A stretch of 10,258 nt of DNA from JBFWNZ01 sp050250795 (lineage in GTDB: Bacteria > Pseudomonadota > Alphaproteobacteria > UBA8366), in the NCBI GenBank assembly GCA_050250795.1, contig JBFWNZ010000119.1:1-10258 (forward strand). Reading direction: 5' to 3'. Positions 1-6,799 of the stretch are shown here, in pieces (position 1 is the first letter of the stretch; each line of letters opens with the position of its first letter). Position numbers and translations under genes: made by a program. The notes under the pieces are model-generated. The model did no database searches, was not told the origin of the DNA, and worked only from the letters and a program-made list of their open reading frames with translations.

Positions 1-59
1 GCCGCGTGGGCGGGCTATAAGGCGCGTCCTCGGACAGGCAATCGAGAGCGAACGAGACC

Positions 60-1373
60 ATGGCAAGCGTCAGTACGGCACAGCGGAGCAGCGGGACGGA
101 CGGGTTCTTCGGAACCGATCTCGCAACCTCGGACCCCGACCTCTTTGCCGCAATGCAGGCCGAATTGGGCCGGCAGAAGAACCAGATCGAACTGATCGCC
201 TCGGAGAACATCGTCAGCAAGGCGGTGTTGCAGGCGATGGGCTCGGTGCTGAACAACAAGTACGCCGAGGGTTATCCCGGCAAGCGCTATTACGGCGGCT
301 GCGAGCATGTCGACGTCGTCGAGCAGCTTGCCATCGACCGGGCCAAGGCGCTGTTCGGCTGCGAGTTCGCCAATGTCCAGCCGCATTCCGGCTCGCAGGC
401 CAACATGGCCGTCTACATGTCGCTGATGAAGGCCGGCGAGACGCTGATGGGCATGTCGCTCGCCGCCGGCGGCCACCTGACCCACGGTGCGGCACCCAGC
501 ATGTCGGGCAAGTGGCTGAACGCGGTGCAGTATGGCGTGCGCCGCCAGGACGCGCAGATCGATTTCGACGTGCTGGCCGACATGGCCAAGGAGCACAAGC
601 CGAAGGTGATCGTCGCGGGCGGATCGGCCTATCCGCGGACCCTCGATTTCGCGCGGTTCCGCCAGGTCGCGGATTCTGTCGGCGCCTATCTGGTCGTCGA
701 CATGGCGCATTTCGCCGGGCTGGTCGCCGGTGGCGTGCATCCCAGCCCGTTCCCGCATGCTCATGTCGTGACCACGACGACTCATAAAACGCTGCGCGGC
801 GCGCGCGGCGGCATGATCCTGACCAACGATCCGGACCTGTCGAAGAAGATCAACTCGGCCATCTTCCCCGGTACTCAGGGCGGGCCGCTGATGCATCTGA
901 TCGCCGGTAAGGCGGCGGCCTTCGGCGAGGCGCTGAAGCCGTCCTTCAAGGCCTACACCAAGGCCATTGTCGATAATGCCTGCACCCTTGCCGAGACGCT
1001 GGAAAAAGGCGGGCTCGACATCGTTTCCGGAGGCACCGACACGCATCTGATGCTGGTCGATCTGCGGCCGAAGGGACTGACCGGCGACGTTGCCGAGAAG
1101 AGCCTCGAACGCGCCGCGCTGACCTGCAACAAGAACGGCATCCCGTTCGATCCGGAGAAGCCGACGGTGACGTCCGGCATCCGGCTCGGCACGCCGGCGG
1201 GAACCACGCGCGGCTTCGGAGAGGCCGAATTCCGTCAGGTCGGCGAGATGATCGTCGAGGTGCTGGATGGGCTGGCGAAGAACCGGACCGATAACGGCGC
1301 GGTGGAGAATGCCGTCAGGGTGCGTGCCGAAGCGCTGTGCCATCGTTTCCCCATCTATCCCGACCTGGGGTGA
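60..1373 (+). CDS. glyA: Serine hydroxymethyltransferase
   Basis: A PLP enzyme of the cytoplasm that converts L-serine and tetrahydrofolate to glycine and 5,10-methylene-tetrahydrofolate, the main source of one-carbon units. The 437-residue product aligns through its whole length with the SHMT family as I remember the E. coli protein (417 aa). Visible family signatures are IELIASEN near the N-terminus, [41 protein letters not shown], and the PLP site [12 protein letters not shown] with the Schiff-base lysine at residue 243. [16 protein letters not shown] carries the substrate-carboxylate arginine at residue 375. The ATG at 60 gives an N-terminus about 20 residues longer than E. coli, as is common in alphaproteobacteria. 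Only a weak purine-rich stretch (about 44-57) precedes it. It lies 43 bases upstream of nrdR on the same strand, with a stem-loop over its stop codon. Confidence 0.97.
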   Translation: MASVSTAQRSSGTDGFFGTDLATSDPDLFAAMQAELGRQKNQIELIASENIVSKAVLQAMGSVLNNKYAEGYPGKRYYGGCEHVDVVEQLAIDRAKALFGCEFANVQPHSGSQANMAVYMSLMKAGETLMGMSLAAGGHLTHGAAPSMSGKWLNAVQYGVRRQDAQIDFDVLADMAKEHKPKVIVAGGSAYPRTLDFARFRQVADSVGAYLVVDMAHFAGLVAGGVHPSPFPHAHVVTTTTHKTLRGARGGMILTNDPDLSKKINSAIFPGTQGGPLMHLIAGKAAAFGEALKPSFKAYTKAIVDNACTLAETLEKGGLDIVSGGTDTHLMLVDLRPKGLTGDVAEKSLERAALTCNKNGIPFDPEKPTVTSGIRLGTPAGTTRGFGEAEFRQVGEMIVEVLDGLAKNRTDNGAVENAVRVRAEALCHRFPIYPDLG

Positions 1374-1392
1374 AGCAGGCGGGACGGATGGG
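1350..1392 (+). other. Stem-loop spanning the glyA stop codon
   Basis: The end of glyA and the start of the glyA-nrdR gap form a long imperfect inverted repeat. Bases 1350-1355 pair with 1387-1392, 1358-1362 with 1380-1384, and 1364-1367 with 1376-1379. Between them are one U-G pair (1356/1386), one A-C mismatch (1357/1385) and one bulged A (1363). That gives 15 Watson-Crick pairs and an 8-base loop (1368-1375), which contains the glyA TGA (1371-1373). No T-run follows, so it is not a classical intrinsic terminator. The nrdR ribosome binding site (1404-1410) lies just outside the stem. It could act as a 3'-end stabiliser, an RNA-processing site or a partial attenuator between glyA and the nrdR-rib genes. 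The pairing is seen in the sequence; the role is inferred. Confidence 0.6.
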
Positions 1393-1403
1393 CCAGGGGA
1401 TGA

Positions 1404-1410
1404 GGGGAGA
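1404..1410 (+). promoter_or_regulatory. Ribosome binding site of nrdR
   Basis: GGGGAGA lies six bases upstream of the nrdR ATG at 1417. An in-frame TGA (1414-1416) directly precedes that ATG, so translation of this frame cannot begin earlier and the start is fixed. Confidence 0.7.
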
Positions 1411-1416
1411 GGGTGA

Positions 1417-1881
1417 ATGCGGTGTCCGTTTTGCGGTCATGACGACACGCAGGTAAAGGATTCGCGGCCGACGGAAGACAGTGCCTCGATCCGTCGGCGG
1501 CGCTTTTGTCCGAACTGCGGCGCCCGTTTCACGACCTTCGAGCGGGTCCAGCTTCGCGACCTGACGGTCGTCAAGAAGACGGGCCGGCGCGAGCCCTTCG
1601 TGCGCGACAAGCTGGTGCGCTCCATGACGATTGCGCTGCGCAAGCGGCCGGTCGATCCCGAGCGGGTGGAGCGCATCGTCAACGGCATCGTCCGGCGCCT
1701 GGAAAGCAGCGGCGAGTCCGAGGTGCAGGCGGATCTGATCGGCGAGCTGGTGATGGAGGCGCTGCACACCCTCGATCCCGTCGCCTATGTCCGCTATGCC
1801 TCGGTCTACAAGAATTTCCGCGAGGCGAAGGACTTCGAGGCCTTCATCACCGGCGAGCTGAGTGCCGAAGACGACCATTGA
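1417..1881 (+). CDS. nrdR: Transcriptional repressor NrdR
   Basis: NrdR represses ribonucleotide reductase operons by binding NrdR boxes, with its oligomeric state set by ATP or dATP. The 154-residue product has the usual family length. It begins [10 protein letters not shown] and carries a four-cysteine zinc ribbon (C3, C6, C31, C34; CPxC and CPNC pairs) with the typical [18 protein letters not shown] stretch. An ATP-cone domain follows from about residue 49 ([20 protein letters not shown]) to about 139, ending near [19 protein letters not shown]. No in-frame start is possible upstream because a stop codon abuts the ATG. The gene lies between glyA and ribD, a conserved alphaproteobacterial arrangement, and its last 20 bases overlap the ribD start, which suggests translational coupling. 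I see no ribonucleotide reductase gene in the window, so its targets are elsewhere. Confidence 0.97.
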   Translation: MRCPFCGHDDTQVKDSRPTEDSASIRRRRFCPNCGARFTTFERVQLRDLTVVKKTGRREPFVRDKLVRSMTIALRKRPVDPERVERIVNGIVRRLESSGESEVQADLIGELVMEALHTLDPVAYVRYASVYKNFREAKDFEAFITGELSAEDDH

Positions 1882-2983
1882 CCCGGCCGATATCCGCCAC
1901 ATGCGCGCGGCGCTGGCATTGGCCCGCCGCGGGTTGGGGCATGTCTGGCCGAACCCCGCTGTGGGCTGCGTCATCGTTGGCACAGATGGGACGGTCGTCG
2001 GGCGCGGCTGGACCCAGCCCGGCGGCCGGCCGCATGCCGAGACCGAAGCGCTGGACCGTGCCGGCGCATTGACGCGCGGCGCGACCGTCTATGTCTCGCT
2101 GGAACCCTGCAATCATCACGGGCGCACACCGCCCTGCAGTGAGGCGCTGATCGCGGCCGGCGTCGCCCGCGTGGTCGCGGCGATCCAGGACCCCGATCCG
2201 CGGGTGTCGGGCGGCGGACTGGCGCGGCTGCGGGAGGCCGGGATCGACGTCACCGAAGGGGTGTGCGCCGCAGAGGCCGCCGAGGTTAATGCCGGCTTCC
2301 TGCTGCGGATGGGACAGGGCCGGCCGCTGGTGACGCTGAAGGCCGCGACGACGCTCGACGGGCGGATCGCGACCGCGACGGGCGAAAGCCGGTGGATCAC
2401 CGGCGCCGCGGCGCGCGAGCGCGCGCATCTGATGCGGGCGACCCATGACGCGGTGATGGTCGGCATCGGCACGGCGCGGGCCGACGATCCCGATCTGACC
2501 TGCCGTTTGCCGGGCCTGACGGACCGGTCGCCGGTGCGGATCGCGATGGATGCACGGCTCGACCTGTCGCCGGTCAGCCGCCTCGCGGCGACGGCGCGCA
2601 CGGTGCCGGTATGGCTGATCGCGCTGCCGGGCGCCGATGCCGGGCGTCGCGCGGCGCTGGAGGCGCAGGGCGTGACCGTGGTCGAAGTGGCGGCGGGGCC
2701 GGATGGCTACCCGGACCCGGCGGCGGCGATGCGGGCCCTGGGGGAGCGCGGCTTGACCCGGCTGCTGGTCGAGGGCGGCGGCATTCTGGCGGCCGCTCTG
2801 CTGCGCGCAGACCTCGCCGACCGGCTCGCCTGGTTCCGCGCGGCGAGCGTGATCGGCGGCGACGGCCGGGCGGCTATCGCACCCTTCGGAGTGAAGGGGT
2901 TGGATGCGATGCGGCGCTTCGTTCGGACCGAGGTCGTCGGCCTGGGTGACGATCTGCTGGAATCCTATCGCCGCCGCGACTAG
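1862..2983 (+). CDS. ribD: Bifunctional riboflavin deaminase/reductase RibD
   Basis: RibD catalyses the second and third steps of the pyrimidine branch of riboflavin synthesis: deamination of diaminohydroxyphosphoribosylamino-pyrimidine, then NADPH-dependent reduction of the ribosyl side chain. The N-terminal cytidine-deaminase-like domain (about residues 10-145) has the zinc ligands in PHAETEAL (H58, catalytic E60) and [11 protein letters not shown] (C83 and C92). The C-terminal reductase domain (about 150-370) has [17 protein letters not shown], the [14 protein letters not shown] stretch and LLVEGGG. The 373 residues match the usual length. I chose the GTG at 1862, which overlaps nrdR by 20 bases. 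It restores the normal leader before [13 protein letters not shown], whereas the first in-frame ATG (1901) would start right at the first helix. ribE starts ten bases downstream. No FMN riboswitch is possible directly before this start, because that space is nrdR coding sequence. Confidence 0.95.
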   Translation: MPKTTIDPADIRHMRAALALARRGLGHVWPNPAVGCVIVGTDGTVVGRGWTQPGGRPHAETEALDRAGALTRGATVYVSLEPCNHHGRTPPCSEALIAAGVARVVAAIQDPDPRVSGGGLARLREAGIDVTEGVCAAEAAEVNAGFLLRMGQGRPLVTLKAATTLDGRIATATGESRWITGAAARERAHLMRATHDAVMVGIGTARADDPDLTCRLPGLTDRSPVRIAMDARLDLSPVSRLAATARTVPVWLIALPGADAGRRAALEAQGVTVVEVAAGPDGYPDPAAAMRALGERGLTRLLVEGGGILAAALLRADLADRLAWFRAASVIGGDGRAAIAPFGVKGLDAMRRFVRTEVVGLGDDLLESYRRRD

Positions 2984-2993
2984 GTTACGCGCC

Positions 2994-3581
2994 ATGTTCA
3001 CGGGACTGGTCATGGATGTCGGCCGGCTGCGCTCTGTCGAGACGCGGGGCGACACGCGTTTCGTCATCGAGACGGCGATGGATGTGGCGACGGTACCGCT
3101 GGGCGCCTCCATCGCCTGCGGCGGCGCCTGCCTGACCGTTACCGAGCGCGATGCCGGCTGGTTCGCGGTCGAGGTCTCGGGCGAGACTTTGTCGCGGACG
3201 ACGCTTGGGAACTGGACGCCGGGCTGCCGGATCAACCTGGAGCGCTCGCTGCGGCTGGGCGACGAAATCGGCGGGCACCTGGTCTCCGGCCATGTGGATG
3301 GCGTCGGCGAGATCGTCGCGCGCCGGCCGGAGGGCGACAGCCTGCGCTTTACCCTGCGCGTGCCGGACGACCTTGCGCGGTTCGTGGCGCCGAAGGGATC
3401 GATCGCGCTGGACGGCGTGTCGCTGACCGTGAACGAGGTCGAGGGATCGACCTTCGGAATCAACATCATTCCGCACACGGCGGCGAATACGACCTTCGGC
3501 ACGGCCGGCTCCGGCGACCGCGTGAATGTGGAAATCGATATGCTGGCGCGCTATGTGGCGCGGCTTCTGGACCGGAGCTGA
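2994..3581 (+). CDS. ribE: Riboflavin synthase, alpha subunit
   Basis: Riboflavin synthase carries out the last step of the pathway, dismutating two 6,7-dimethyl-8-ribityllumazine molecules into riboflavin and the pyrimidine that RibH reuses. The 195-residue protein begins with the diagnostic MFTGLV. It is built of two lumazine-binding barrels: the first at about residues 1-95 (ACLTVTERDAGWFAVEVSGETL) and the second at about 96-190 (GHLVSGHVDGVGEIV, then DGVSLTVNEV). The frame is open upstream to 2904, but the ATG at 2994 is the right start because the catalytic N-terminus must be MFTG. It sits ten bases after ribD and five bases before the ribB start, so the genes are almost certainly co-transcribed. 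Gene naming varies (ribE or ribC in other nomenclatures). Confidence 0.96.
   Translation: MFTGLVMDVGRLRSVETRGDTRFVIETAMDVATVPLGASIACGGACLTVTERDAGWFAVEVSGETLSRTTLGNWTPGCRINLERSLRLGDEIGGHLVSGHVDGVGEIVARRPEGDSLRFTLRVPDDLARFVAPKGSIALDGVSLTVNEVEGSTFGINIIPHTAANTTFGTAGSGDRVNVEIDMLARYVARLLDRS
3574..3577 (+). promoter_or_regulatory. Ribosome binding site supporting the TTG start of ribB
   Basis: GGAG, inside the last codons of ribE, lies nine bases before the TTG at 3587. This supports a TTG start five bases after the ribE stop, rather than a GTG at 3617 or 3632, or the first ATG at 3716, which falls inside the conserved catalytic domain. Confidence 0.5.
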
Positions 3582-3586
3582 GTAAG

Positions 3587-4804
3587 TTGGCTGACAACAC
3601 GGACAATCTGGCGCGCGTCTCCAAGCAGGCGGTGGCCGATGCCAGCCGGGCGAAACACGACCTTGCGGTTCTGTCGCCCATTTCGGAAATCATCGAAGAG
3701 GCCCGCAACGGTCGCATGGTCGTGCTGGTCGACGACGAGGATCGCGAGAATGAGGGCGATCTGGTCATCCCCGCGCAGATGGCGACGCCGCAGGCGATCA
3801 ACTTCATGGCCATGCACGGGCGCGGCCTGATCTGTCTTGCCATGACCGAAGAGCGTTGCCGCCAGCTCGGCCTGACGCTGATGAGCAAGAAGAACCAGTC
3901 GCGCCACGAAACCGCCTTCACCGTGTCCATCGAGGCGCGTGAGGGCGTGACGACCGGCATCTCGGCCTCGGACCGGGCGCGCACCATCGCGGTCGCCATC
4001 GATCCGACCAAGGGGGCGGACGACATCGGCACGCCGGGCCACGTCTTTCCGCTGATCGCGCGCAATGGCGGCACGCTGGTTCGGGCGGGACATACCGAGG
4101 CGGCCGTGGACATCGCGCGGCTGGCCGGCCTGAACCCGGCGGGCGTGATCTGCGAGATCATGAACGACGATGGAACCATGGCGCGTCTGCCGGATCTCAT
4201 CGGCTTCGCCCAGTTTCACGGGCTCAAGATCGGCGCCATCGCCGATCTGATCGCCTATCGCCGCCGTCATGACCGTACGGTCGAGCGCATCCATGAGACC
4301 GAGCTGCACAGCCGTTACGGCGGCACCTTCCGGGTCATTCTCTACGTCAACAAGTTTGCCTATGCCGAACATATCGCCCTTGTGCGCGGCGATGTGCGCG
4401 ATGGCCGTCCCGTGCCGGTGCGCATGCACGCGCTGAACGTGATGGACGACGTGCTGGGCAGTACCGATGCCGGGCGTCATGGCGAACTGCATGCCGCGAT
4501 GCGGATCATCGCCAAGGAGGATCGCGGCGTCGTGGTGCTGATCCGCGAGCCGCATCCGAAATCGCTGTCGGAGCGGTTGCGCGCGATGGATGCGGCGGCG
4601 GCGACCGGCGACGGGCCGACCCCGCAACGCGCCGGCTCGCAGCTGCGCGATTACGGCGTGGGCGCGCAGATTTTGCTCGATCTGGGCATTAAGGACCTGA
4701 TCCTGATGACGAATTCGCGCCACACCATCGTTGGGTTGGAAGGTTACGGGCTGCGGGTTGTGGAGCAGCGGCCGATTCCGGTTCCGGCAGCACGGGAGAT
4801 CTAG
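3587..4804 (+). CDS. ribB: DHBP synthase with a degenerate GTP cyclohydrolase II-like domain (RibBX type)
   Basis: The N-terminal domain (about residues 28-225) is 3,4-dihydroxy-2-butanone-4-phosphate synthase, which makes the four-carbon unit for lumazine from ribulose 5-phosphate. It shows the acidic metal and substrate loop DDEDRENEGDL (D49-L59), MAMHGRGLICLAM, the segment SASDRARTI, and HTEAAVD (H169, E171). The C-terminal region (about 228-405) has the fold pattern of GTP cyclohydrolase II but not its chemistry. Aligned with E. coli RibA, the three zinc cysteines become N284, A295 and R297, and the EGRxIGL loop reads EPHPKSL. The conserved arginine survives in QLRDY, but its partner Asp is Gln. 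A RibBA-like protein with an inactive second domain has been described in Proteobacteria as RibBX. Automatic annotation would probably call this ribBA. The start is TTG, supported by GGAG nine bases upstream. Confidence 0.93.
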   Translation: MADNTDNLARVSKQAVADASRAKHDLAVLSPISEIIEEARNGRMVVLVDDEDRENEGDLVIPAQMATPQAINFMAMHGRGLICLAMTEERCRQLGLTLMSKKNQSRHETAFTVSIEAREGVTTGISASDRARTIAVAIDPTKGADDIGTPGHVFPLIARNGGTLVRAGHTEAAVDIARLAGLNPAGVICEIMNDDGTMARLPDLIGFAQFHGLKIGAIADLIAYRRRHDRTVERIHETELHSRYGGTFRVILYVNKFAYAEHIALVRGDVRDGRPVPVRMHALNVMDDVLGSTDAGRHGELHAAMRIIAKEDRGVVVLIREPHPKSLSERLRAMDAAAATGDGPTPQRAGSQLRDYGVGAQILLDLGIKDLILMTNSRHTIVGLEGYGLRVVEQRPIPVPAAREI

Positions 4805-4807
4805 CCG

Positions 4808-5257
4808 ATGGTTGCACGGCGTTCGAACATCATGATCGTCGAGGCCCGCTTCTACGACGATCTGGCCGACGAAATGGCGCGCGGGGCCGTTGCGGCGCTG
4901 GAAGCGGCCGGTGCCCGCTACGAGCGTTTCGCCGTGCCCGGCGCCTTCGAGATTCCCGGTGCCATCCGCATCGCCCATGATGCCGAGCGCGCGAATCCTT
5001 TCGATGGCTATGTGGCGTTGGGCTGCGTGATCCGCGGCGAGACCACGCATTACGACTATGTCTGCCAGGAAAGCGCGCGCGGTCTGATGGACCTTAGCGT
5101 CGGGCAGGGCCTTGCCATCGGCTATGGCATCCTGACCTGCGAGACCTGGGACCAGGCCTGGGCTCGGGCTGCCGTCGACCAGGGCAACAAGGGCGCGGCG
5201 GCGGTCGAGGCCTGCTTGCGGATGATCGCGCTGCGCCGGACGCTGGCAGGCCGATGA
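4808..5257 (+). CDS. ribH: 6,7-dimethyl-8-ribityllumazine synthase
   Basis: Lumazine synthase condenses DHBP (from the preceding gene) with the RibD product to give the lumazine substrate of riboflavin synthase. The family assembles into pentamers or larger shells. The 149-residue product has the family hallmarks in order: an N-terminal strand ending in EARFYDDLADEM, the VPGAFEIPGAI phosphate and substrate loop, GCVIRGETTHYDYV with the catalytic histidine at residue 81, the LSVGQGLAIGYGILTCET segment, and a C-terminal NKGAAAVEACLRMIAL helix. The ATG at 4808 lies three bases after the ribB stop, with GGGAG (4794-4798) nine bases upstream. The last four bases (ATGA) are shared with nusB, so termination and restart are probably coupled. 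Confidence 0.96.
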   Translation: MVARRSNIMIVEARFYDDLADEMARGAVAALEAAGARYERFAVPGAFEIPGAIRIAHDAERANPFDGYVALGCVIRGETTHYDYVCQESARGLMDLSVGQGLAIGYGILTCETWDQAWARAAVDQGNKGAAAVEACLRMIALRRTLAGR

Positions 5258-5775
5258 GCGCTTCCGCCGAACGAACCGGCGTTTCGATGGGCCAGCGCCG
5301 GCGCGCCGCGCGGATGGCAGCGGTCCAGGCGCTTTACCAGCAGGGTATGATCGGTGGGTCTGCGGAAAAGACCGCAGCGGCAGCGCGGCATTTCGCGCTG
5401 GCAGCCGAGGACGAGACACCGGTGGCCCTCGACGAGGTGCTGTTCCGCGATCTCGTGCATGGCGTTTTTGCCCGCCGGGTCGAGATCAACGAGTTGATTC
5501 AGTCGGTGCTCGATAAGGATAGGACCGTCGAGCGGCTGGAACAGGTGATGCAGGCCCTGCTTGCTGCGGGAACCTACGAATTGCTGGCCCGGCCCGATAT
5601 CGACGCCCGGCTGACGATCAATGAGTATGTCGAGGTTGCGGGAGCGTTCTTCGGCGGACGCGAACCGGGCTTTGCCAACGGCGTGCTCGACCGGCTGGCG
5701 CGCCGGCTGCGTCCGTCCGAGATGCCGGGCGCAGGGGCGGGAGCATCCGATGAGCCGGCCGGCCAGGACGGGTGA
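5254..5775 (+). CDS. nusB: Transcription antitermination factor NusB
   Basis: NusB binds boxA RNA together with NusE (S10) to build antitermination complexes on rRNA operons. The 173-residue protein is longer than E. coli NusB (139 aa), with extra length at both ends and after the first helix. Conserved parts are the arginine-rich start GQRRRAARMAAVQALYQQG, the central LFRDLVHGVFARRVEINELI, AGTYELLARPDIDARLTINEYVEVAGAFF, and FANGVLDRLARRLRP. The last 15 or so residues are a Gly/Ala/Ser-rich tail encoded largely by bases that overlap thiL. The ATG at 5254 overlaps the ribH stop as ATGA. A second in-frame ATG at 5287 (MGQRRRAAR) would also give a normal NusB, so the first 11 residues are uncertain. 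The ribH-nusB-thiL linkage is common in Proteobacteria. Confidence 0.94.
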   Translation: MSASAERTGVSMGQRRRAARMAAVQALYQQGMIGGSAEKTAAAARHFALAAEDETPVALDEVLFRDLVHGVFARRVEINELIQSVLDKDRTVERLEQVMQALLAAGTYELLARPDIDARLTINEYVEVAGAFFGGREPGFANGVLDRLARRLRPSEMPGAGAGASDEPAGQDG

Positions 5776-6739
5776 GTTCGAGCGCATCGCGCGCCTGCTG
5801 GCACCGCTGGCGGCGGACTGGCCGGGTGCATTCGGCCTGACCGACGACGCGGCGCTGATTGCGCTGGAGGCCGGTCGCGACCTGGTCGTTACGACCGATA
5901 CGATGGTGTCCGGCGTGCACTATGTCGGCGACGAGCCGCCGGACCTGATTGCGCGCAAGCTTCTGCGGGTCAACCTGTCCGATCTGGCGGCGATGGGCGC
6001 GCGACCCCGGGCCTACACGCTTGCCATGGCGCTGCCTTCGGCCACGGATGACGGCTGGCTAGAGGCATTCGCGGCCGGGCTTGCGGCCGATCAGGCCCTG
6101 TTCGGGGTGTCGCTGATCGGTGGCGACAGCGTCTCGACGGCGGGTCCGGCGGTGTTGACCGTCGGCGCCTTCGGCACGGTGCGTGCCGGCGATGCGCTGC
6201 GGCGCGGCGGGGCGCGGCCCGGCGACCGCATCTGGGTCAGCGGCAGCGTCGGCGACGGCGCGTTGGGGCTTCTGGCTGTGCGGGGCGACCTCGATGGGCT
6301 GGCGCCCGAGCATCGCGCCTTCCTGTCGGACCGCTATCGGTTGCCGCGTCCGCGGGTGGCGCTGGGGCCGGCGCTGACCGGCGTCGCGAGTGCGGCCATG
6401 GATGTGTCGGACGGTCTCGTCGGCGATTTGCGGCACATTGCCGAAACATCCGGGGTGGCGGCGGTTCTTGACATGACCGCGGTGCCGCTCTCGGCCGCGG
6501 GACGTGCGGCGGTCGGGCGGGACGCGGCCCTGATGCGGCACGTCCTGACCGGCGGCGACGATTACGAACTGCTCTTCACCGCACCGCCCTACGCGGCCGA
6601 CCGAATTCTCGCGCTTTCGACCGCCCTGGACCTGCCTCTCACGGCGATCGGACGTGTCGAGGCGGGCGAGGGCGTGCGGGTGCTCGACGCCGCAGGCCGG
6701 CCGCTCGACCTCGGCCGCGGCGGCTACACGCATGTCTGA
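5750..6739 (+). CDS. thiL: Thiamine-monophosphate kinase
   Basis: ThiL phosphorylates thiamine monophosphate with ATP to give thiamine diphosphate, the active cofactor. The 329-residue product belongs to the PurM/AIR-synthetase-like fold. Visible motifs are GEFERIARL and FGLTDDAAL (D32, D33) near the N-terminus, LVVTTDTMVSGVHY (D50), RVNLSDLAAMGARP (about 74-86), LIGGDSVS, WVSGSVGDGALGL, AMDVSDGLVGDL and GGDDYELLF (268-276). The frame is open from 5621, but the ATG at 5750 matches the normal family N-terminus and is preceded by GGGAG (5739-5743) at six bases. It overlaps nusB by 26 bases in another frame, which indicates translational coupling within the operon. Confidence 0.96.
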   Translation: MSRPARTGEFERIARLLAPLAADWPGAFGLTDDAALIALEAGRDLVVTTDTMVSGVHYVGDEPPDLIARKLLRVNLSDLAAMGARPRAYTLAMALPSATDDGWLEAFAAGLAADQALFGVSLIGGDSVSTAGPAVLTVGAFGTVRAGDALRRGGARPGDRIWVSGSVGDGALGLLAVRGDLDGLAPEHRAFLSDRYRLPRPRVALGPALTGVASAAMDVSDGLVGDLRHIAETSGVAAVLDMTAVPLSAAGRAAVGRDAALMRHVLTGGDDYELLFTAPPYAADRILALSTALDLPLTAIGRVEAGEGVRVLDAAGRPLDLGRGGYTHV

Positions 6740-6750
6740 TTTACCTTGGG

Positions 6751-6796
6751 ATGCGCTTCTTGTTACAACTCGGCAACGGGGCAAGGGGAAGCGCGT
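6751..6796 (+). promoter_or_regulatory. Possible RBS-masking hairpin before the FliL-like gene
   Basis: In the 60-base thiL/FliL-like gap, 6751-6759 (ATGCGCTTC) can pair with 6788-6796 (GAAGCGCGT), giving seven consecutive Watson-Crick pairs plus one G-U and one A-U pair. A further TTG/CAA pairing (6760-6762 with 6782-6784) closes it with three bulged Gs. The right arm contains part of the Shine-Dalgarno AAGGGGAA (6783-6790) and ends three bases before the ATG at 6800, so folding would hide the ribosome binding site. The loop is long (about 19-28 bases), so stability is moderate. The complementarity is seen directly; regulation is inference. Confidence 0.35.
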
Positions 6797-6799
6797 GCA

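Noticed and set aside
1..20. Possible tail of an upstream + strand gene (third frame, ending in TAA at 18-20), for example rpiB, which often precedes glyA in this group.
   Set aside because: Only five codons are visible, far too few to identify a gene or to show that the frame is coding.
1..59. A glycine or other riboswitch upstream of glyA.
   Set aside because: Only 59 bases are available and they show no conserved aptamer core. The real leader, if any, is outside the window.
15..1343. A 442-codon open frame on the minus strand opposite glyA.
   Set aside because: It is fully antisense to a well-conserved gene, and its Arg/His/Ala-rich product has no recognisable motif. High-GC codon bias keeps this antisense frame open.
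4265..4804. An active GTP cyclohydrolase II domain (a standard ribBA call).
   Set aside because: All three zinc cysteines and the EGRxIGL loop are missing, so the fold is present but the activity is not supported.
1847..5419. Two very long minus-strand open frames (1847-3502 and 3551-5419, 551 and 622 codons) opposite the riboflavin genes.
   Set aside because: Both run across several real + strand genes and their junctions. Their products are low-complexity and Arg/Asp/His-rich with no domain, as expected of high-GC antisense shadows.
6746..6799. An upstream TTG start for the FliL-like gene, adding MGCASCYNS and more residues.
   Set aside because: It has no ribosome binding site and would put a polar stretch before the membrane anchor. 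The ATG at 6800 has a good Shine-Dalgarno at the right distance.
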